From a virus, in IMG/VR virus record IMGVR_UViG_3300015371_000139, positions 1 through 27,906 of that record: a DNA stretch of 27,906 bases; one strand, written 5' to 3'. The translations under genes were made by a program, and so were the position numbers. A model generated the notes under the pieces. That model was not told the origin of the DNA, did not search any database, and saw only the letters and a list, made by a program, of their open reading frames with translations. This document shows positions 8,044-17,162 of the stretch, in pieces (position 1 is the stretch's first letter; every line of letters starts with the position of its first letter).

Positions 8044-9171
8044 ATGCTGCTCTTTATGGACGGCCAGGCGCATTACTCGAGCGCGCAAATCGCGCGCAAG
8101 TACTCGACGCTCACGGATACGGCTACGACGTGGACGGTAGCAACTGACGGGCGTTTCGGTCATTGCCTCAAGCGGGTTTCGGCCTCGGCCTTCTCCGGCG
8201 AATCGGCAATGCTCACGATCGCGCCGCTGATGACGCGCTCGGGAGTGTGGACGCCGAAAACGAGCGGCGTGGCCGGGTTTGCGTTGAAGGTCGACGATCT
8301 CGAGGCGCTCGCCGATAGTTCGATCGCGTACAACTCGACGCTAATCAAGATCGCCGAGGGCGCAAGCTATCACTGCCGGGTCAATCTCAACCCGGCGGGA
8401 ACCTTCACACTGATTCAAAACATTGGGAGCGCCGAGAATAGTTCGGGCGCAACGATCCTCGCGCATTCGGTCGGCGGGATCGCCGGCGGATCGTGGGCCT
8501 ATCTCGAATTCAAATGGGATCTCGACGGCGGATCGTTCGAGATCCGGGTGAATGGGTCAACGGTGCTCGACTACACCGGGACGATCACCGAAAACGAATT
8601 GCTCTTTAATTCTCTCGGCGTGTGGAACGGGATCAAGATCCTCGGGATCACGTCACAGGCAACGCCGCTGCTCACGCTTCGCATGGCCGATCTCTACCTG
8701 GCCGATCTCGAGAGTGCCGACGCCGACGACGTAAGCGACTTTCTCGGCGACGGAACGATCGAAACGATCCGCCCGAACGCCGCCGGCGCTGCAAGCGCAT
8801 GGACGCCGAGCGCCGGGAGCAATTATCAAAACGTCGACGACGACGCCGCGGCCGACGACGACGCGACGTACAACTCGACGACGGCGCCCAACACGATCGA
8901 CTCCTACAACTTCGAAAACCTCCCGGCCGGATCCGTGGTCAATGGCGTACACGTCAACATCCTGGCGCGCAAGGCGGCGACCGGGAGCGCGGCGATCGCG
9001 CCGGTCTATCGGCAAGGCGGCGTCAATTACGTGGGGCCGACGCAAGGTGTGGCGTCGGAGGATTACGACCGTTACGTGATGCAACCAATGGATCTCAACC
9101 CGGCGACGAGCGCGAAGTTTACCGAAAGCGAGATCAACGCGAACGAGTTTGGCGTGAAGAAAGTGATCTGA
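8044..9171 (+). CDS. Lectin-like tail fibre/receptor-binding protein, copy 1
   Basis: 375 residues. The N-terminal two thirds read as a concanavalin A/LamG-type jelly roll: AGFALKVDDLEAL, WAYLEFKWDLDGGSFEIRVNGSTVLDYTG, ITSQATPLLTLRMADLYLAD. The C-terminal third is a recurrent phage/bacterial surface module: AWTPSAGSNYQNVDDD...DDDATYNST, an FENLPAGSVVNGVHVNI strand, PVYRQGGVNYVG, and a NPATSAKFTESEINANEFGV ending. Such modules bind glycans on the host or stabilise fibres. RBS GGGGGG at 8034-8039 precedes ATG 8044. The next gene is a paralogue with the same two-module layout. Confidence 0.7.
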   Translation: MLLFMDGQAHYSSAQIARKYSTLTDTATTWTVATDGRFGHCLKRVSASAFSGESAMLTIAPLMTRSGVWTPKTSGVAGFALKVDDLEALADSSIAYNSTLIKIAEGASYHCRVNLNPAGTFTLIQNIGSAENSSGATILAHSVGGIAGGSWAYLEFKWDLDGGSFEIRVNGSTVLDYTGTITENELLFNSLGVWNGIKILGITSQATPLLTLRMADLYLADLESADADDVSDFLGDGTIETIRPNAAGAASAWTPSAGSNYQNVDDDAAADDDATYNSTTAPNTIDSYNFENLPAGSVVNGVHVNILARKAATGSAAIAPVYRQGGVNYVGPTQGVASEDYDRYVMQPMDLNPATSAKFTESEINANEFGVKKVI

Positions 9172-9173
9172 TC

Positions 9174-10244
9174 ATGGCGCTGCTCTATATCGACTCTTTC
9201 GATCACTACGTGACGGCCGATTTGGCGGAAAAGTGGAGCTCGAGCGCCGTGACGTTTGGCACGAACGCGATCAGTGCCGGCAACGGGCGCCATAGTTCGG
9301 CCTCGTATCGGACGGTGTACTCGGGCCTCGGCGCCTCGGCGGCGCAACTGGTCAAGAGCCTGACGCCCGGCGACGCCACGGCGATCGTCGGCGGCGCGGT
9401 GCGCGTCGACGCGGCGCCGGCCGATAGTGGGGGCGCGGCGATCGTCTCGATCTACGACGGATCAACGCCGCAAGTGCAACTCCTGCTCATGAGCGATCTC
9501 AAATTGCGCGTCGTGCGCGGCGCCTTCTCCGGCGGTACCACGCTCGGCACGACGGCCGCGGCGGCGCTCGTCGCGAACACGTACGCCTATGTCGAGCTCA
9601 AAGTATTGATTCACGCCTCGGCGGGCACGGTCGATCTCAAGGTCAATGGGGTATCGGTGCTCGCGCTCACCGGGCAAAACACGCGCAACACGGGCACGGC
9701 GCAATGGACCGCGCTCCGGATCGGGCACGAAACCGGCGCGACGAGCAACTCGAGCAACGAGATCGACTTTGACGATCTGTACGTGCCCGACGGGAGCGGA
9801 TCCTCACCGTGGAATGCGTTTCTCGGGGATTGTCGCGTCGATGCGGTCTATCCGACGGCCGCCGGCAACTCAAGCGGGTTTACGCCGAGCGCCGGGAGCA
9901 ATTATCAAAACGTCGACGACACGGCGCCCGATGACGACTCGACGTACAACGCCGCGGCGAGCTCGCCTCTGACCGATACATTCGTCGTCGGGGATGCGCC
10001 TGTGGCCGGCGCCTCGATCTTCGGCGTGCAACATTGCCTGAGCATGAAAAAAACCGACGCCGGGACGTGTACCGTGGCGCCCGTCGTGCGGCATTCGTCG
10101 ACTGATTACGTCGGGAGCGACATTTCGCCGGCGACGACGTACGGCTACGGCCTGGCGATCAACGCGACAAACCCGGGAACCTCGGCGCAATGGACCGAAA
10201 GCGACTTTAACGCCGCGGAATTTGGTTACAAGCGGACGGCCTAA
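9174..10244 (+). CDS. Lectin-like tail fibre/receptor-binding protein, copy 2
   Basis: 356 residues from ATG 9174, two bases after the previous stop. Layout matches the preceding gene: an N-terminal jelly-roll domain (AYVELKVLIHASAGTVDLKVNG, EIDFDDLYVPDGSG) and the C-terminal module FTPSAGSNYQNVDDTAPDDD, SSTDYVGSDISPAT, NPGTSAQWTESDFNAAEFGY. Parts of the shared C-module are nearly identical to copy 1 (TPSAGSNYQNVDD), while the N-terminal binding halves have diverged, as expected for duplicated receptor-binding proteins. The open frame extends far upstream, but the upstream part is an out-of-frame shadow of copy 1. Confidence 0.7.
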   Translation: MALLYIDSFDHYVTADLAEKWSSSAVTFGTNAISAGNGRHSSASYRTVYSGLGASAAQLVKSLTPGDATAIVGGAVRVDAAPADSGGAAIVSIYDGSTPQVQLLLMSDLKLRVVRGAFSGGTTLGTTAAAALVANTYAYVELKVLIHASAGTVDLKVNGVSVLALTGQNTRNTGTAQWTALRIGHETGATSNSSNEIDFDDLYVPDGSGSSPWNAFLGDCRVDAVYPTAAGNSSGFTPSAGSNYQNVDDTAPDDDSTYNAAASSPLTDTFVVGDAPVAGASIFGVQHCLSMKKTDAGTCTVAPVVRHSSTDYVGSDISPATTYGYGLAINATNPGTSAQWTESDFNAAEFGYKRTA

Positions 10245-10290
10245 AACCTATCGCTAGTGCGGTCGCCCTTGTGGACTAGGAGCAACGCCA

Positions 10291-10704
10291 ATGCCGCATT
10301 ATGCGCTCGTGATCACCGATCCCACCAAACACAGAAACGCCGAGATCGCCCGAAGTCTGCGCCATAACCTCCCGCCGGATTTACAGGACGATCCCGGCGC
10401 ACAGAAACGCGCCGCGCGGGAGCTCGCCGCGCGCCTCGGGCCGCTGCGCGCCGTCGGCGACCTGCATACCGTGGCGGCGCGGGAGTGTCCCGAGGGCCGG
10501 CCAAACTGTGAGCATTGCGGCGATCCCGCGCGCGCGGCCACATGCCGCGCGGCCGGTCATTGTCCGGACTGCGGGACCAAGCACGGGATCGCGCCGGCAT
10601 CGGTGCTCACGGCCGGCGGCCTCGAGCTCGTCGCGCTCCCGGGGCCGCCGGCTGACGACGATCAATGGGATCCGCGGCGCCGCGCGTTTGTGAAACGGGC
10701 GTAG
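10291..10704 (+). CDS. Small zinc-ribbon-like protein of unknown function
   Basis: 137 residues. The N-terminal half is Arg/Ala-rich and helical. The centre has six Cys (C66, C73, C76, C85, C91, C94) in C-x6-C-x2-C-x8-C-x5-C-x2-C spacing, with His at 90, which could hold one or two zinc ions. The C-terminus ends PADDDQWDPRRRAFVKRA, a short motif seen on other phage tail-region proteins. An AGGAG at 10278-10282 precedes ATG 10291. It lies between receptor-binding and tail-tip genes, so a part in tail assembly is possible. I do not recognise the family. Confidence 0.6.
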   Translation: MPHYALVITDPTKHRNAEIARSLRHNLPPDLQDDPGAQKRAARELAARLGPLRAVGDLHTVAARECPEGRPNCEHCGDPARAATCRAAGHCPDCGTKHGIAPASVLTAGGLELVALPGPPADDDQWDPRRRAFVKRA

Positions 10705-10707
10705 ACG

Positions 10708-13700
10708 ATGGGCTACTACCCGGCCGACGCCTCGGAACGGAATTACATCACCTATCCGGTAGGGCCGTCGGCGCCTGGCGTCACGCTCACGGCGAGCGGA
10801 TCAGCCAACACAAAAGGCAGTTATACGGAGCTCGCCTCGTCGTCGAGTTTCACGTGTAACTCGATCCTGTTTCACATTTTCCGCACGAACGCGGCCGCGC
10901 GCCGCTACTTGATCGACGTGTCGACGGGCGCCGCGGGCGCCGAGGCCGTGATCCTCTCGAATCTGCTCGCCGAGGGGATTAGCGCGCTGTCGTCTCACCC
11001 GGGCCAAGCGCGCATGGCGATCGCGATCGCGATCACCAGTGGCACACGGATCGCGGCGCGCATTCAATCCTCGACGGGATCGAGCACGTTGTTTGCCGCG
11101 ATCACACTGATCAAGGGTGGGACGCTCGCCGGCCTGAGCTCGATCACAACCTACGGAAGCAATACCGGCGACAGTGGCGGAACGAGTGTCGATCCCGGCG
11201 GGAGCGCCAACACAAAAGGCAGCTATGCACAACTGAGCTCGTCGACGAGCGCGATCGTTCAATCCCTGACGATCGGCGTGACGCTCGACGCTAACGCTAC
11301 GTCTGGCGCCGGGACCGGGCCGCGCGACTCAGAGTGGAAAATGGACGTAGCGACCGGGGCCGGCGGCGCCGAGGTCGTACTCATTCCCGATCTGCTGTGG
11401 AACGTCGGCGAAGTCTACCCGGCGCCCGGCTGGCGCTATCTCACGCTCTTAACCTACATCGCGGCAAGTACGCGCGTCGCCGTGCGTACGCAGAGCTCGA
11501 TCACCGACGCAACCGATCGCCTGCTCGACGTGGCGCTCTACACCGGCGCCAATGCGACCGATAGTCACTACCCGCAATCCTCGAGCGGCCTGAGTTACGC
11601 GAGTTTCCCAACGAGCTCGAGTAGTTACGCCGTGAACGTCACGGCCTCGGCCTCGAACAACGCCAAAGGGAGTTATGCCGAAGTAACGAGCGCAACCTCG
11701 TTTGCCTCGAATTACGCGCGCGTCCAACCGATGCGCCACGACGGCGGGAGCGATTCAACCATCAACCGCATGTACGACCTGGCGACCGGGGCGGCCGGAT
11801 CGGAGGTCGTGCTCCTGTCGAATCTGTTTACGAGTGGCTATTGGGTGACGTTCTCGCCGTACGCCCTGATGTGCGTGATCGAGTTTTTCGTCGCGATCGG
11901 GAGCTCAACGCGCGTCGCGCTCCGGAGCCAAACCGGCGCCGGGTCTGGCAGTCTCGTTGATCGGATCGGGCTGTTTCTCGCGAGTGCCGGCGCCACGGCG
12001 GGCGCAACGGCGCCGGTGACGTACGGCGCGACGACGGCCTCAACGTCGCCGGTGACGGTCGACGCCGGCGGGAGCGCGAACACAAAGGGGAGTTACGCCG
12101 AGATCACCTCGTCGACGAGTGCGATCGCGCAACAGATCGCGATCATGATGCGCGCCGGCGGCGGCGGCGTGATGACGGCCGCGCAATTCGCCTTCGACCT
12201 GGCGACGGGAGCCGCGGGCGCCGAAACGGTCCTGATTCCCGATCTCCGCTACAGCACGGGATCGGGGAGTTACGCGATCTATTCGGGCTGGCGGCATTAC
12301 ACATTTCCGACCTATATCGCCTCGAGCACACGGATCGCCGCGCGCTGTTCGTGCGACATAACGGCCGCCGGCGACCGCACGCTCGGGATCATGCTCCTAG
12401 CGGCGGCGGCCGGGCCGCCGGCCGCGCGGGTGAGTCAGGACGCGATCGAGATCCTCTCGGTCGGCGTACCGACCGCTCGAGTGAGTCAGGCCGCGATCGA
12501 ATTGCTCGGCGGGTCGACGCCGGCGGCCGCCGCCGCGGCGCGGGTGAGTCAGGCCGCGATCGAATTGCTCGGCGGGTCGGCGCCGCCGGCCGCGGCCGCG
12601 GCGCGGGTGAGTCAGGACGCGATCGAATTGCTCGGAACCTCCGCGGCGATCGCCGGCCAGGTCACACAAGAGGCCGTCGAGGTCGCGAACGCCGGCGCCG
12701 CGCTGGCGGGTACGACACAAGCGGCCGTCGAGATCGCCAACGCCGGCGCCGCGGCGGCGCGGGTGACACAAGAGGCCGCCGAGCTCTATAACGCGCGCGC
12801 GACGACGACGGATGTAACGCAAGAGGCCGTCGAGATCCTTGTGCCGGCGCCGCCCGAGCTCGTCGAGGAAACGCTTAACCCGGGATGGCTCGCATGGATT
12901 GAATGGCCCGAGCCCGTCGTCGAGGCGATCGCCTCGGGACCGATCCCCGAGATCGTCGCGTATAGCGATTGGGACTTGCAGGATCCGCCGGCCTACTACA
13001 AGGGTTTCAAGCAAGCGCGGGTCGAAAGGTGGGGCCAGGCCGCGCGCACACTGAGCGAACCGCGGACGGGCGACTGGCAAGGATCGGCCTTCGATCTGCG
13101 CCTCTCCGACTATGACCGGATCTTTCGGGTGATGCTCACCAGTGACACCGATCGTTTCTGGACGAACGGCAATTTTATTTTGCGCATGGTGACGCGGCCG
13201 GTACGGGCGGCGCTCGGCGAGCCGCTGACCGTGTTTGTCGGGCCGCTACGCCGGGCGGATCCGGCGGCGCCGCTGTCGATCGAGCTCTTACTCGAGGATG
13301 CCGTCGGGCACGGCATGCTCAACGACGAACATTTGATCCCGCAACGAGTGATCGACGTGTCGGAGTGGGACGACGTGCTCGGATCGGTCAACGAGCAAGT
13401 GAGCGGGCATCCTGATCCGATCATCTACGGGACGCACCGACGGGAGGGCGGGGCGTTTGCGCCGATCTACCTGGGGATCGAGGACGGGACCGATCACGTG
13501 TGGATGGTTGCCGGGCATTATGCGGCGGTGACGGATGTTTTTCTCGACGGGGTTTCGGTGCTCGGCCTCGACGGGATCGACTGGACGATCCCGGGCATGA
13601 GCGGGCCGGCCTATGAGGATTTTTTCGGCAAACGCTACACGTTGATCCGCGGCAAAGTGGGCACGCCTGGCGCGCTCACCGATCCCGTGCTCTACGCCGA

Positions 13701-15312
13701 AAACGCCGGCGCCGGCGCCGAGACGTTCGAAACCTGGCTCGCGAGTTACCCGCTCGGCGGCATGCCGCCCGGCGTCGACGTGCGATGGGACGTAAACGGC
13801 ACGACGACGCCGCACAGTGGGGATCATTGCCTCGAAGGCGTCGACTTGCGGATCGGCGAGCTCATACGCGGGCATTTCGGCGTGACGGGGCCGCCTGGCG
13901 TCGCCGTGCCGCGCGGCTATCTGCTCGAGGATTACGACAACCTCCTGATCTGGGTACTGAACGGGACGGCCTTCTGGCCGGTCGGCGTGGAGATCCAAAT
14001 CGAGTGGCTTGTCGGGCCGACGCCGTTGATCGTGGGATCGACGGTCGTACTCGTCGATGGGGTGTACGGGTTTGACGAAACCAACGTCACAACCTGGCAG
14101 CTAATCACGATCCCGATCGCCGACTTTGCGACGAGCTCGGGCGATCGCGCCGACTACCTGCTGATCCGAAAAGAGGGAAGCGACGAAATCACGGTGAGCC
14201 TCGACGATATAAGCCTCGACGGCGGGCCGACGGCCGACGAGCGGCCGGCCGATCTGGCGGCGCAAGGGTCGAGCGCGCTCACGGTGAACGTTACGGGATG
14301 GACCGATACCGGCGACGACGACGGCGCTTTGATCACGGCGATCGCCGATCAATATCAACACTTTCTGATCAACTACGTGGCGAACCCTGACGGCTATTTG
14401 ACGGGCGGGCCTTTGGATAATCCGGAGTGGGATCTGTTCGATCGGACGGTCAATGTCGTACTCGAGGCGAGTTTCGCGACGGCGAAAGCGCAAGGCCTGG
14501 CGCGCTATCCGCCCGACGGCTACCTCGGCGCCGCAATCCTCGGCGCCACGGCCGGCGATCGCCTATCGGTGCGCCAATGGATCGGCCGGTGGAATTTATC
14601 GGCCGATGCGCGATTCGGCGTTACCCGGTACGGCGAGCTCTTTATCGTGATGACCGATCCGACGACAACCGATCTCGAGGCGGCGCCCGTCGTCGACGAC
14701 GTGCTCGACGTGCTCGAGGGAACTTTCGCGATCGAAATGGGATGGACGGTGCAAGCAACGCGAGTCCCGTTCTACGCCTCTCCTAACTACGTCACGGGGG
14801 AATGGACAATCTATCGGGACGCCGAAAATGTCGACCTGGGCGCCGATTACGGCCGGCCGGAGGGCATTCCCGGGACGCCGCGGGAATACTGGTTTCTCAC
14901 CGATAGCGATCAGGCAAAGAACGTCGCCGAACACGAAGTGCAACGGATCGGCGATCCGCCGCGCGTACTCGTGTTCGAAACAAACCTCGGCGACCTGATC
15001 ACGCGGGAGCTCGGGGAGTACGTCGTCGTTAAGCACTATGCCGGCCTCGGGGCCGTGCGCGCCGAGACGCTCTGTCAACTCGAGGAAATCACCGTCGGGC
15101 CTGGCACACGGCGACTCCGGATCCGTGCGGTCGACGTATCGGCGCTCGTCGACGCGACGACGCCGGCCGTGGCGGCGGCCGTGCCGGATTCCGTCACGCA
15201 ACCGGAGGCGATCGAGCGGCCGCCGGCGATCGTCGAGAAACCGATCTCGGCGGCGAGTCTGCGAAAGCGCGAACGCCTCGAATCGGTGCTCAAGCGGAAG
15301 GGGAAACGATAA
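10708..15312 (+). CDS. Giant modular tail tip/fibre protein (1534 residues)
   Basis: Three regions are visible. Residues about 1-570 hold four beta-rich repeats of 134-150 residues, each opening with (G/S)SANTKGSY-like sequence near residues 31, 165, 315 and 454 and containing a DLATGAAGAEVVL-type strand. Residues about 570-711 hold eight short repeats of the R-V-(S/T)-Q-x-A-(I/V)-E-(L/V) type. Residues about 720-1534 form a long beta-rich part (YYKGFKQARVERWGQAARTL, GEPLTVFVGPLRRADP, NEQVSGHPDPIIYGTHRREG, LGEYVVVKHYAGLG) that resembles a tail-hub or tip protein. Adhesive repeats at the N-terminus and hub-like sequence at the C-terminus is an unusual order. It is the last large tail gene and very likely contacts the host surface. 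Confidence 0.7.
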   Translation: MGYYPADASERNYITYPVGPSAPGVTLTASGSANTKGSYTELASSSSFTCNSILFHIFRTNAAARRYLIDVSTGAAGAEAVILSNLLAEGISALSSHPGQARMAIAIAITSGTRIAARIQSSTGSSTLFAAITLIKGGTLAGLSSITTYGSNTGDSGGTSVDPGGSANTKGSYAQLSSSTSAIVQSLTIGVTLDANATSGAGTGPRDSEWKMDVATGAGGAEVVLIPDLLWNVGEVYPAPGWRYLTLLTYIAASTRVAVRTQSSITDATDRLLDVALYTGANATDSHYPQSSSGLSYASFPTSSSSYAVNVTASASNNAKGSYAEVTSATSFASNYARVQPMRHDGGSDSTINRMYDLATGAAGSEVVLLSNLFTSGYWVTFSPYALMCVIEFFVAIGSSTRVALRSQTGAGSGSLVDRIGLFLASAGATAGATAPVTYGATTASTSPVTVDAGGSANTKGSYAEITSSTSAIAQQIAIMMRAGGGGVMTAAQFAFDLATGAAGAETVLIPDLRYSTGSGSYAIYSGWRHYTFPTYIASSTRIAARCSCDITAAGDRTLGIMLLAAAAGPPAARVSQDAIEILSVGVPTARVSQAAIELLGGSTPAAAAAARVSQAAIELLGGSAPPAAAAARVSQDAIELLGTSAAIAGQVTQEAVEVANAGAALAGTTQAAVEIANAGAAAARVTQEAAELYNARATTTDVTQEAVEILVPAPPELVEETLNPGWLAWIEWPEPVVEAIASGPIPEIVAYSDWDLQDPPAYYKGFKQARVERWGQAARTLSEPRTGDWQGSAFDLRLSDYDRIFRVMLTSDTDRFWTNGNFILRMVTRPVRAALGEPLTVFVGPLRRADPAAPLSIELLLEDAVGHGMLNDEHLIPQRVIDVSEWDDVLGSVNEQVSGHPDPIIYGTHRREGGAFAPIYLGIEDGTDHVWMVAGHYAAVTDVFLDGVSVLGLDGIDWTIPGMSGPAYEDFFGKRYTLIRGKVGTPGALTDPVLYAENAGAGAETFETWLASYPLGGMPPGVDVRWDVNGTTTPHSGDHCLEGVDLRIGELIRGHFGVTGPPGVAVPRGYLLEDYDNLLIWVLNGTAFWPVGVEIQIEWLVGPTPLIVGSTVVLVDGVYGFDETNVTTWQLITIPIADFATSSGDRADYLLIRKEGSDEITVSLDDISLDGGPTADERPADLAAQGSSALTVNVTGWTDTGDDDGALITAIADQYQHFLINYVANPDGYLTGGPLDNPEWDLFDRTVNVVLEASFATAKAQGLARYPPDGYLGAAILGATAGDRLSVRQWIGRWNLSADARFGVTRYGELFIVMTDPTTTDLEAAPVVDDVLDVLEGTFAIEMGWTVQATRVPFYASPNYVTGEWTIYRDAENVDLGADYGRPEGIPGTPREYWFLTDSDQAKNVAEHEVQRIGDPPRVLVFETNLGDLITRELGEYVVVKHYAGLGAVRAETLCQLEEITVGPGTRRLRIRAVDVSALVDATTPAVAAAVPDSVTQPEAIERPPAIVEKPISAASLRKRERLESVLKRKGKR
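12424..12840 (+). repeat. Array of eight short coding repeats (RVSQAAIELL type)
   Basis: Eight in-frame copies of a 16-22 residue unit inside the 1534-residue tail protein. The first four share ARVSQ(A/D)AIE(I/L)L and the last four (V)TQ(E/A)A(V/A)E. At DNA level a 36-bp stretch is identical at 12481-12516 and 12544-12579 (63-bp period). The (S/T)Q..(I/V)E(L/V)L motif is a recurrent short repeat of phage tail proteins. It probably forms a flexible stalk between the N-terminal domains and the hub part. Confidence 0.85.
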
Positions 15313-15324
15313 AGGGGGCTGTGT

Positions 15325-16002
15325 ATGCGACGAGAGATCACGCCGCGGGAGCCGGGGCCGGCCGGCGAAAAGTGCGAAACGTGCCGGTTTTTTCTCATCA
15401 CTGACTACCCGTCGGGGTATTGCCGAGTCAATCCTCCCGAGGGCGAAACGGCGCGGATCAACATTGGCAAGCCGCGGCCGTGGCCGCTCTGTTACGCGGG
15501 CGATTGGTGCGGCGATTACGTGCTTAAGAGCGACACGCCGAGTAGTGAACTTCCCGACGGCGGCGGCGGCGCCGGCGTGCTCGAGAGGTTTACGCCCGTC
15601 GTCACGTTTGGCGGGTCGAGCGATGGGATCGTGCTGTTTCCGGAAACGGCCGGCCAGTACCAGATCATCGGCGGGTTTGTTCACGCCTGGCTGACGGTCG
15701 CGATCGATCAGAAGGGATCGACGGCGCACGGCGAATTCGCGATCGGCGGCCTCCCGCAAAGTCTCAAGCCGTTTTCGCCGCTCGAGGCGCTGCCGATCGG
15801 CCAGGTCTGGCGGGCGGGTCTGCCGGCGGCCGACATGCGCGCGATCGTGCAGGATTCCGGCGCGATCACGTGGGGGCAACTCGACGCGCCGGCCGTCGTG
15901 CCGATCACCGACGCCGATCTACTCGACGGCGCGGCGTTTGTGCTGACGGGTGTCTACCCGGTGAGCGCGCCGGCGCGCGGCGCGAAAGGCGGCGCCCAAT
16001 GA
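15325..16002 (+). CDS. Cys-motif + beta-domain protein, late operon
   Basis: 225 residues. Residues 1-66 have five Cys (C17, C20, C33, C56, C62) in the form CETCRFF...GYCRVNPP...WPLCYAGDWCGDY. This C-x2-C...C...D-W-C-G-(D/E) pattern is found as a free-standing small protein in many phages and is likely to bind metal. After a Gly-rich linker, residues about 88-215 are a beta-rich domain (FTPVVTFGGSSDGIVLF, YQIIGGFVHAWLTVAID, AAFVLTGVYPVSAP) of a fibre or head-decoration type. The fusion suggests a virion protein. RBS AAAGGGGG at 15311-15318. The stop overlaps the next start (ATGA at 15999). Confidence 0.6.
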   Translation: MRREITPREPGPAGEKCETCRFFLITDYPSGYCRVNPPEGETARINIGKPRPWPLCYAGDWCGDYVLKSDTPSSELPDGGGGAGVLERFTPVVTFGGSSDGIVLFPETAGQYQIIGGFVHAWLTVAIDQKGSTAHGEFAIGGLPQSLKPFSPLEALPIGQVWRAGLPAADMRAIVQDSGAITWGQLDAPAVVPITDADLLDGAAFVLTGVYPVSAPARGAKGGAQ

Positions 16003-16964
16003 CCGATCTCACGCTCAAGCTGCAACCGGGCGACGCGCTCACGGTGCATTTGCTCGGGGAGGCCGGCGACACGCCGCCGCCCGAGCCCGAGCCCGATCAC
16101 GACTGGCCGAACAAGCCGGCCGGGTTTACGGAGGTCAACGAGTGGAACTGTGCCGGCGCGCCGGCCGTGCCGGAGCACGGGGAGCCGTACGTCGACGAAC
16201 CGATCCCCGGGTCGGATGGATGGCGCTGCGTGTACAACCACGTGCCCGGGGCGACCTGGCCGAACGACGGGAGTAGCTACGCCGGGAGCCCGTACGGGTT
16301 TGTCGAATGCGTCGACGACGCGCACGCGCCGAGCTCACCGAGCGCCGTGTATCGGTTTAGCTATCCGGAAGGGATGAAGGAAGGGATCGCGCCGGCGACC
16401 GCGTACCTATCATGGGGCGGCGCGCTCGGCGTGCGAAAGCTGTACGCGGGCATGTGGTGGAAACCGAGCGCCAATTTCGATCTTACGAACGGCGTCGGAA
16501 CCAAGATCGCGTTTATGTTCAATGGCGGCGGCGGCGCCGGCGGCCAGGCCTTTTGCATCCTCGATCCCGGCCGCCACGTGTGCGTGATGCCGGAGTACTT
16601 GCCGACGGACGATCCCGCGCATCCGTACTATCAACGCTCGCCGAACCGCGATCAAACGCCGGTGGAGCTCGGCGCCTGGCATCAACTCGAGTGGTACATG
16701 GATCTCGACGGCCACGTGATCCGATGGTGGATTGACGGGCGCCTGACGGGTGACTACGCCGATTTGGTGCCGAACGCCTGGGCCTTCGATATGTTCCAAC
16801 TGAGCCCGACATACGGCGGCTGTTGCAGTCATTCGCGGCCGGCGACGTGTGACTACCAATTCGATCACGCGATCGTGGCGGCGCCGCCGACGGTGCGCCG
16901 GCCGCGCTTTGGGAAGCTCCCGCCTGGCTATCGTCTGCCGGAGCTCCGGCCGTGGCCGTGGTGA
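15999..16964 (+). CDS. Lectin/polysaccharide-lyase-like jelly-roll protein
   Basis: 321 residues from ATG 15999. A short N-terminal beta segment and a Pro/Glu linker (PPPEPEPDHDW) lead into a jelly roll: LYAGMWWKPSANFDL, GTKIAFMFNGGGG, LGAWHQLEWYMDLDGHVIRW, and a DYQFDHAIV end strand. This is the concanavalin A-like/polysaccharide lyase pattern in which the W-H-x-(L/I)-E strand and the closing D strand are conserved. Several Cys (around CVYNHVPG, FCILD, CCSHS) could form disulphides. It is probably a virion surface glycan-binding or depolymerase-like protein. The membrane-anchored protein at 25218-26153 carries a similar domain. Catalytic residues cannot be named. Confidence 0.6.
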   Translation: MTDLTLKLQPGDALTVHLLGEAGDTPPPEPEPDHDWPNKPAGFTEVNEWNCAGAPAVPEHGEPYVDEPIPGSDGWRCVYNHVPGATWPNDGSSYAGSPYGFVECVDDAHAPSSPSAVYRFSYPEGMKEGIAPATAYLSWGGALGVRKLYAGMWWKPSANFDLTNGVGTKIAFMFNGGGGAGGQAFCILDPGRHVCVMPEYLPTDDPAHPYYQRSPNRDQTPVELGAWHQLEWYMDLDGHVIRWWIDGRLTGDYADLVPNAWAFDMFQLSPTYGGCCSHSRPATCDYQFDHAIVAAPPTVRRPRFGKLPPGYRLPELRPWPW

Positions 16965-16968
16965 TCCG

Positions 16969-17067
16969 ATGGACTGGGCGGCCGGCCTCCGGTTTCTGGC
17001 CGTCGTCGCGCTGCTCGCCTGCCTGGCGCTGATCGCCGGCGGGCGCCGCGGGCCGCCCTGGGATTAA
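16969..17067 (+). CDS. 32-residue single-pass membrane protein
   Basis: MDWAAGLRFLAVVALLACLA plus LIAGGRRGPPWD: one hydrophobic span (about residues 6-24) followed by a basic, Pro-rich tail. ATG 16969 starts four bases after the preceding stop. It ends the late operon. Tiny membrane proteins here may belong to lysis (holin or spanin-like accessory), but no endolysin is visible, so no role is assigned. Confidence 0.5.
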   Translation: MDWAAGLRFLAVVALLACLALIAGGRRGPPWD

Positions 17068-17162
17068 GGGACCGTAACCGGAATCGAACCGATCGTCTCG
17101 CCCTGGGCCGGTTGATCATTCCGGCTGCGAGCACGCTCGCGCCAGCGCAGCTCTACGATCCC
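17068..17162 (-). tRNA. tRNA-like element, degenerate or non-canonical
   Basis: Read on the minus strand from 17162 to 17068. The ends GGGATCGTA and TACGGTCCC pair over nine bases (one T-G). Next to them lies a perfect T-arm shape, ATCGG-TTCGATT-CCGGT, directly abutting the 3' acceptor strand. A GCCGG-AATGATCAA-CCGGC stem-loop lies where an anticodon arm would be, with a 9-base loop. The D-arm is not canonical, no CCA is encoded, and the anticodon is unclear (GAT if T-33 is kept). It fills the gap between two convergent genes exactly. It could be an aberrant phage tRNA, a tRNA mimic or a relic. Confidence 0.35.

Noticed and set aside
12424-12840. Template region of a diversity-generating retroelement
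   Set aside because: The repeats are ordinary coding repeats; no reverse transcriptase or adenine-biased variation is visible.
14596-15879. 427-codon antisense frame under the tail-tip gene
   Set aside because: Shadow of the strongly coding + strand; spans the ends of two real genes.
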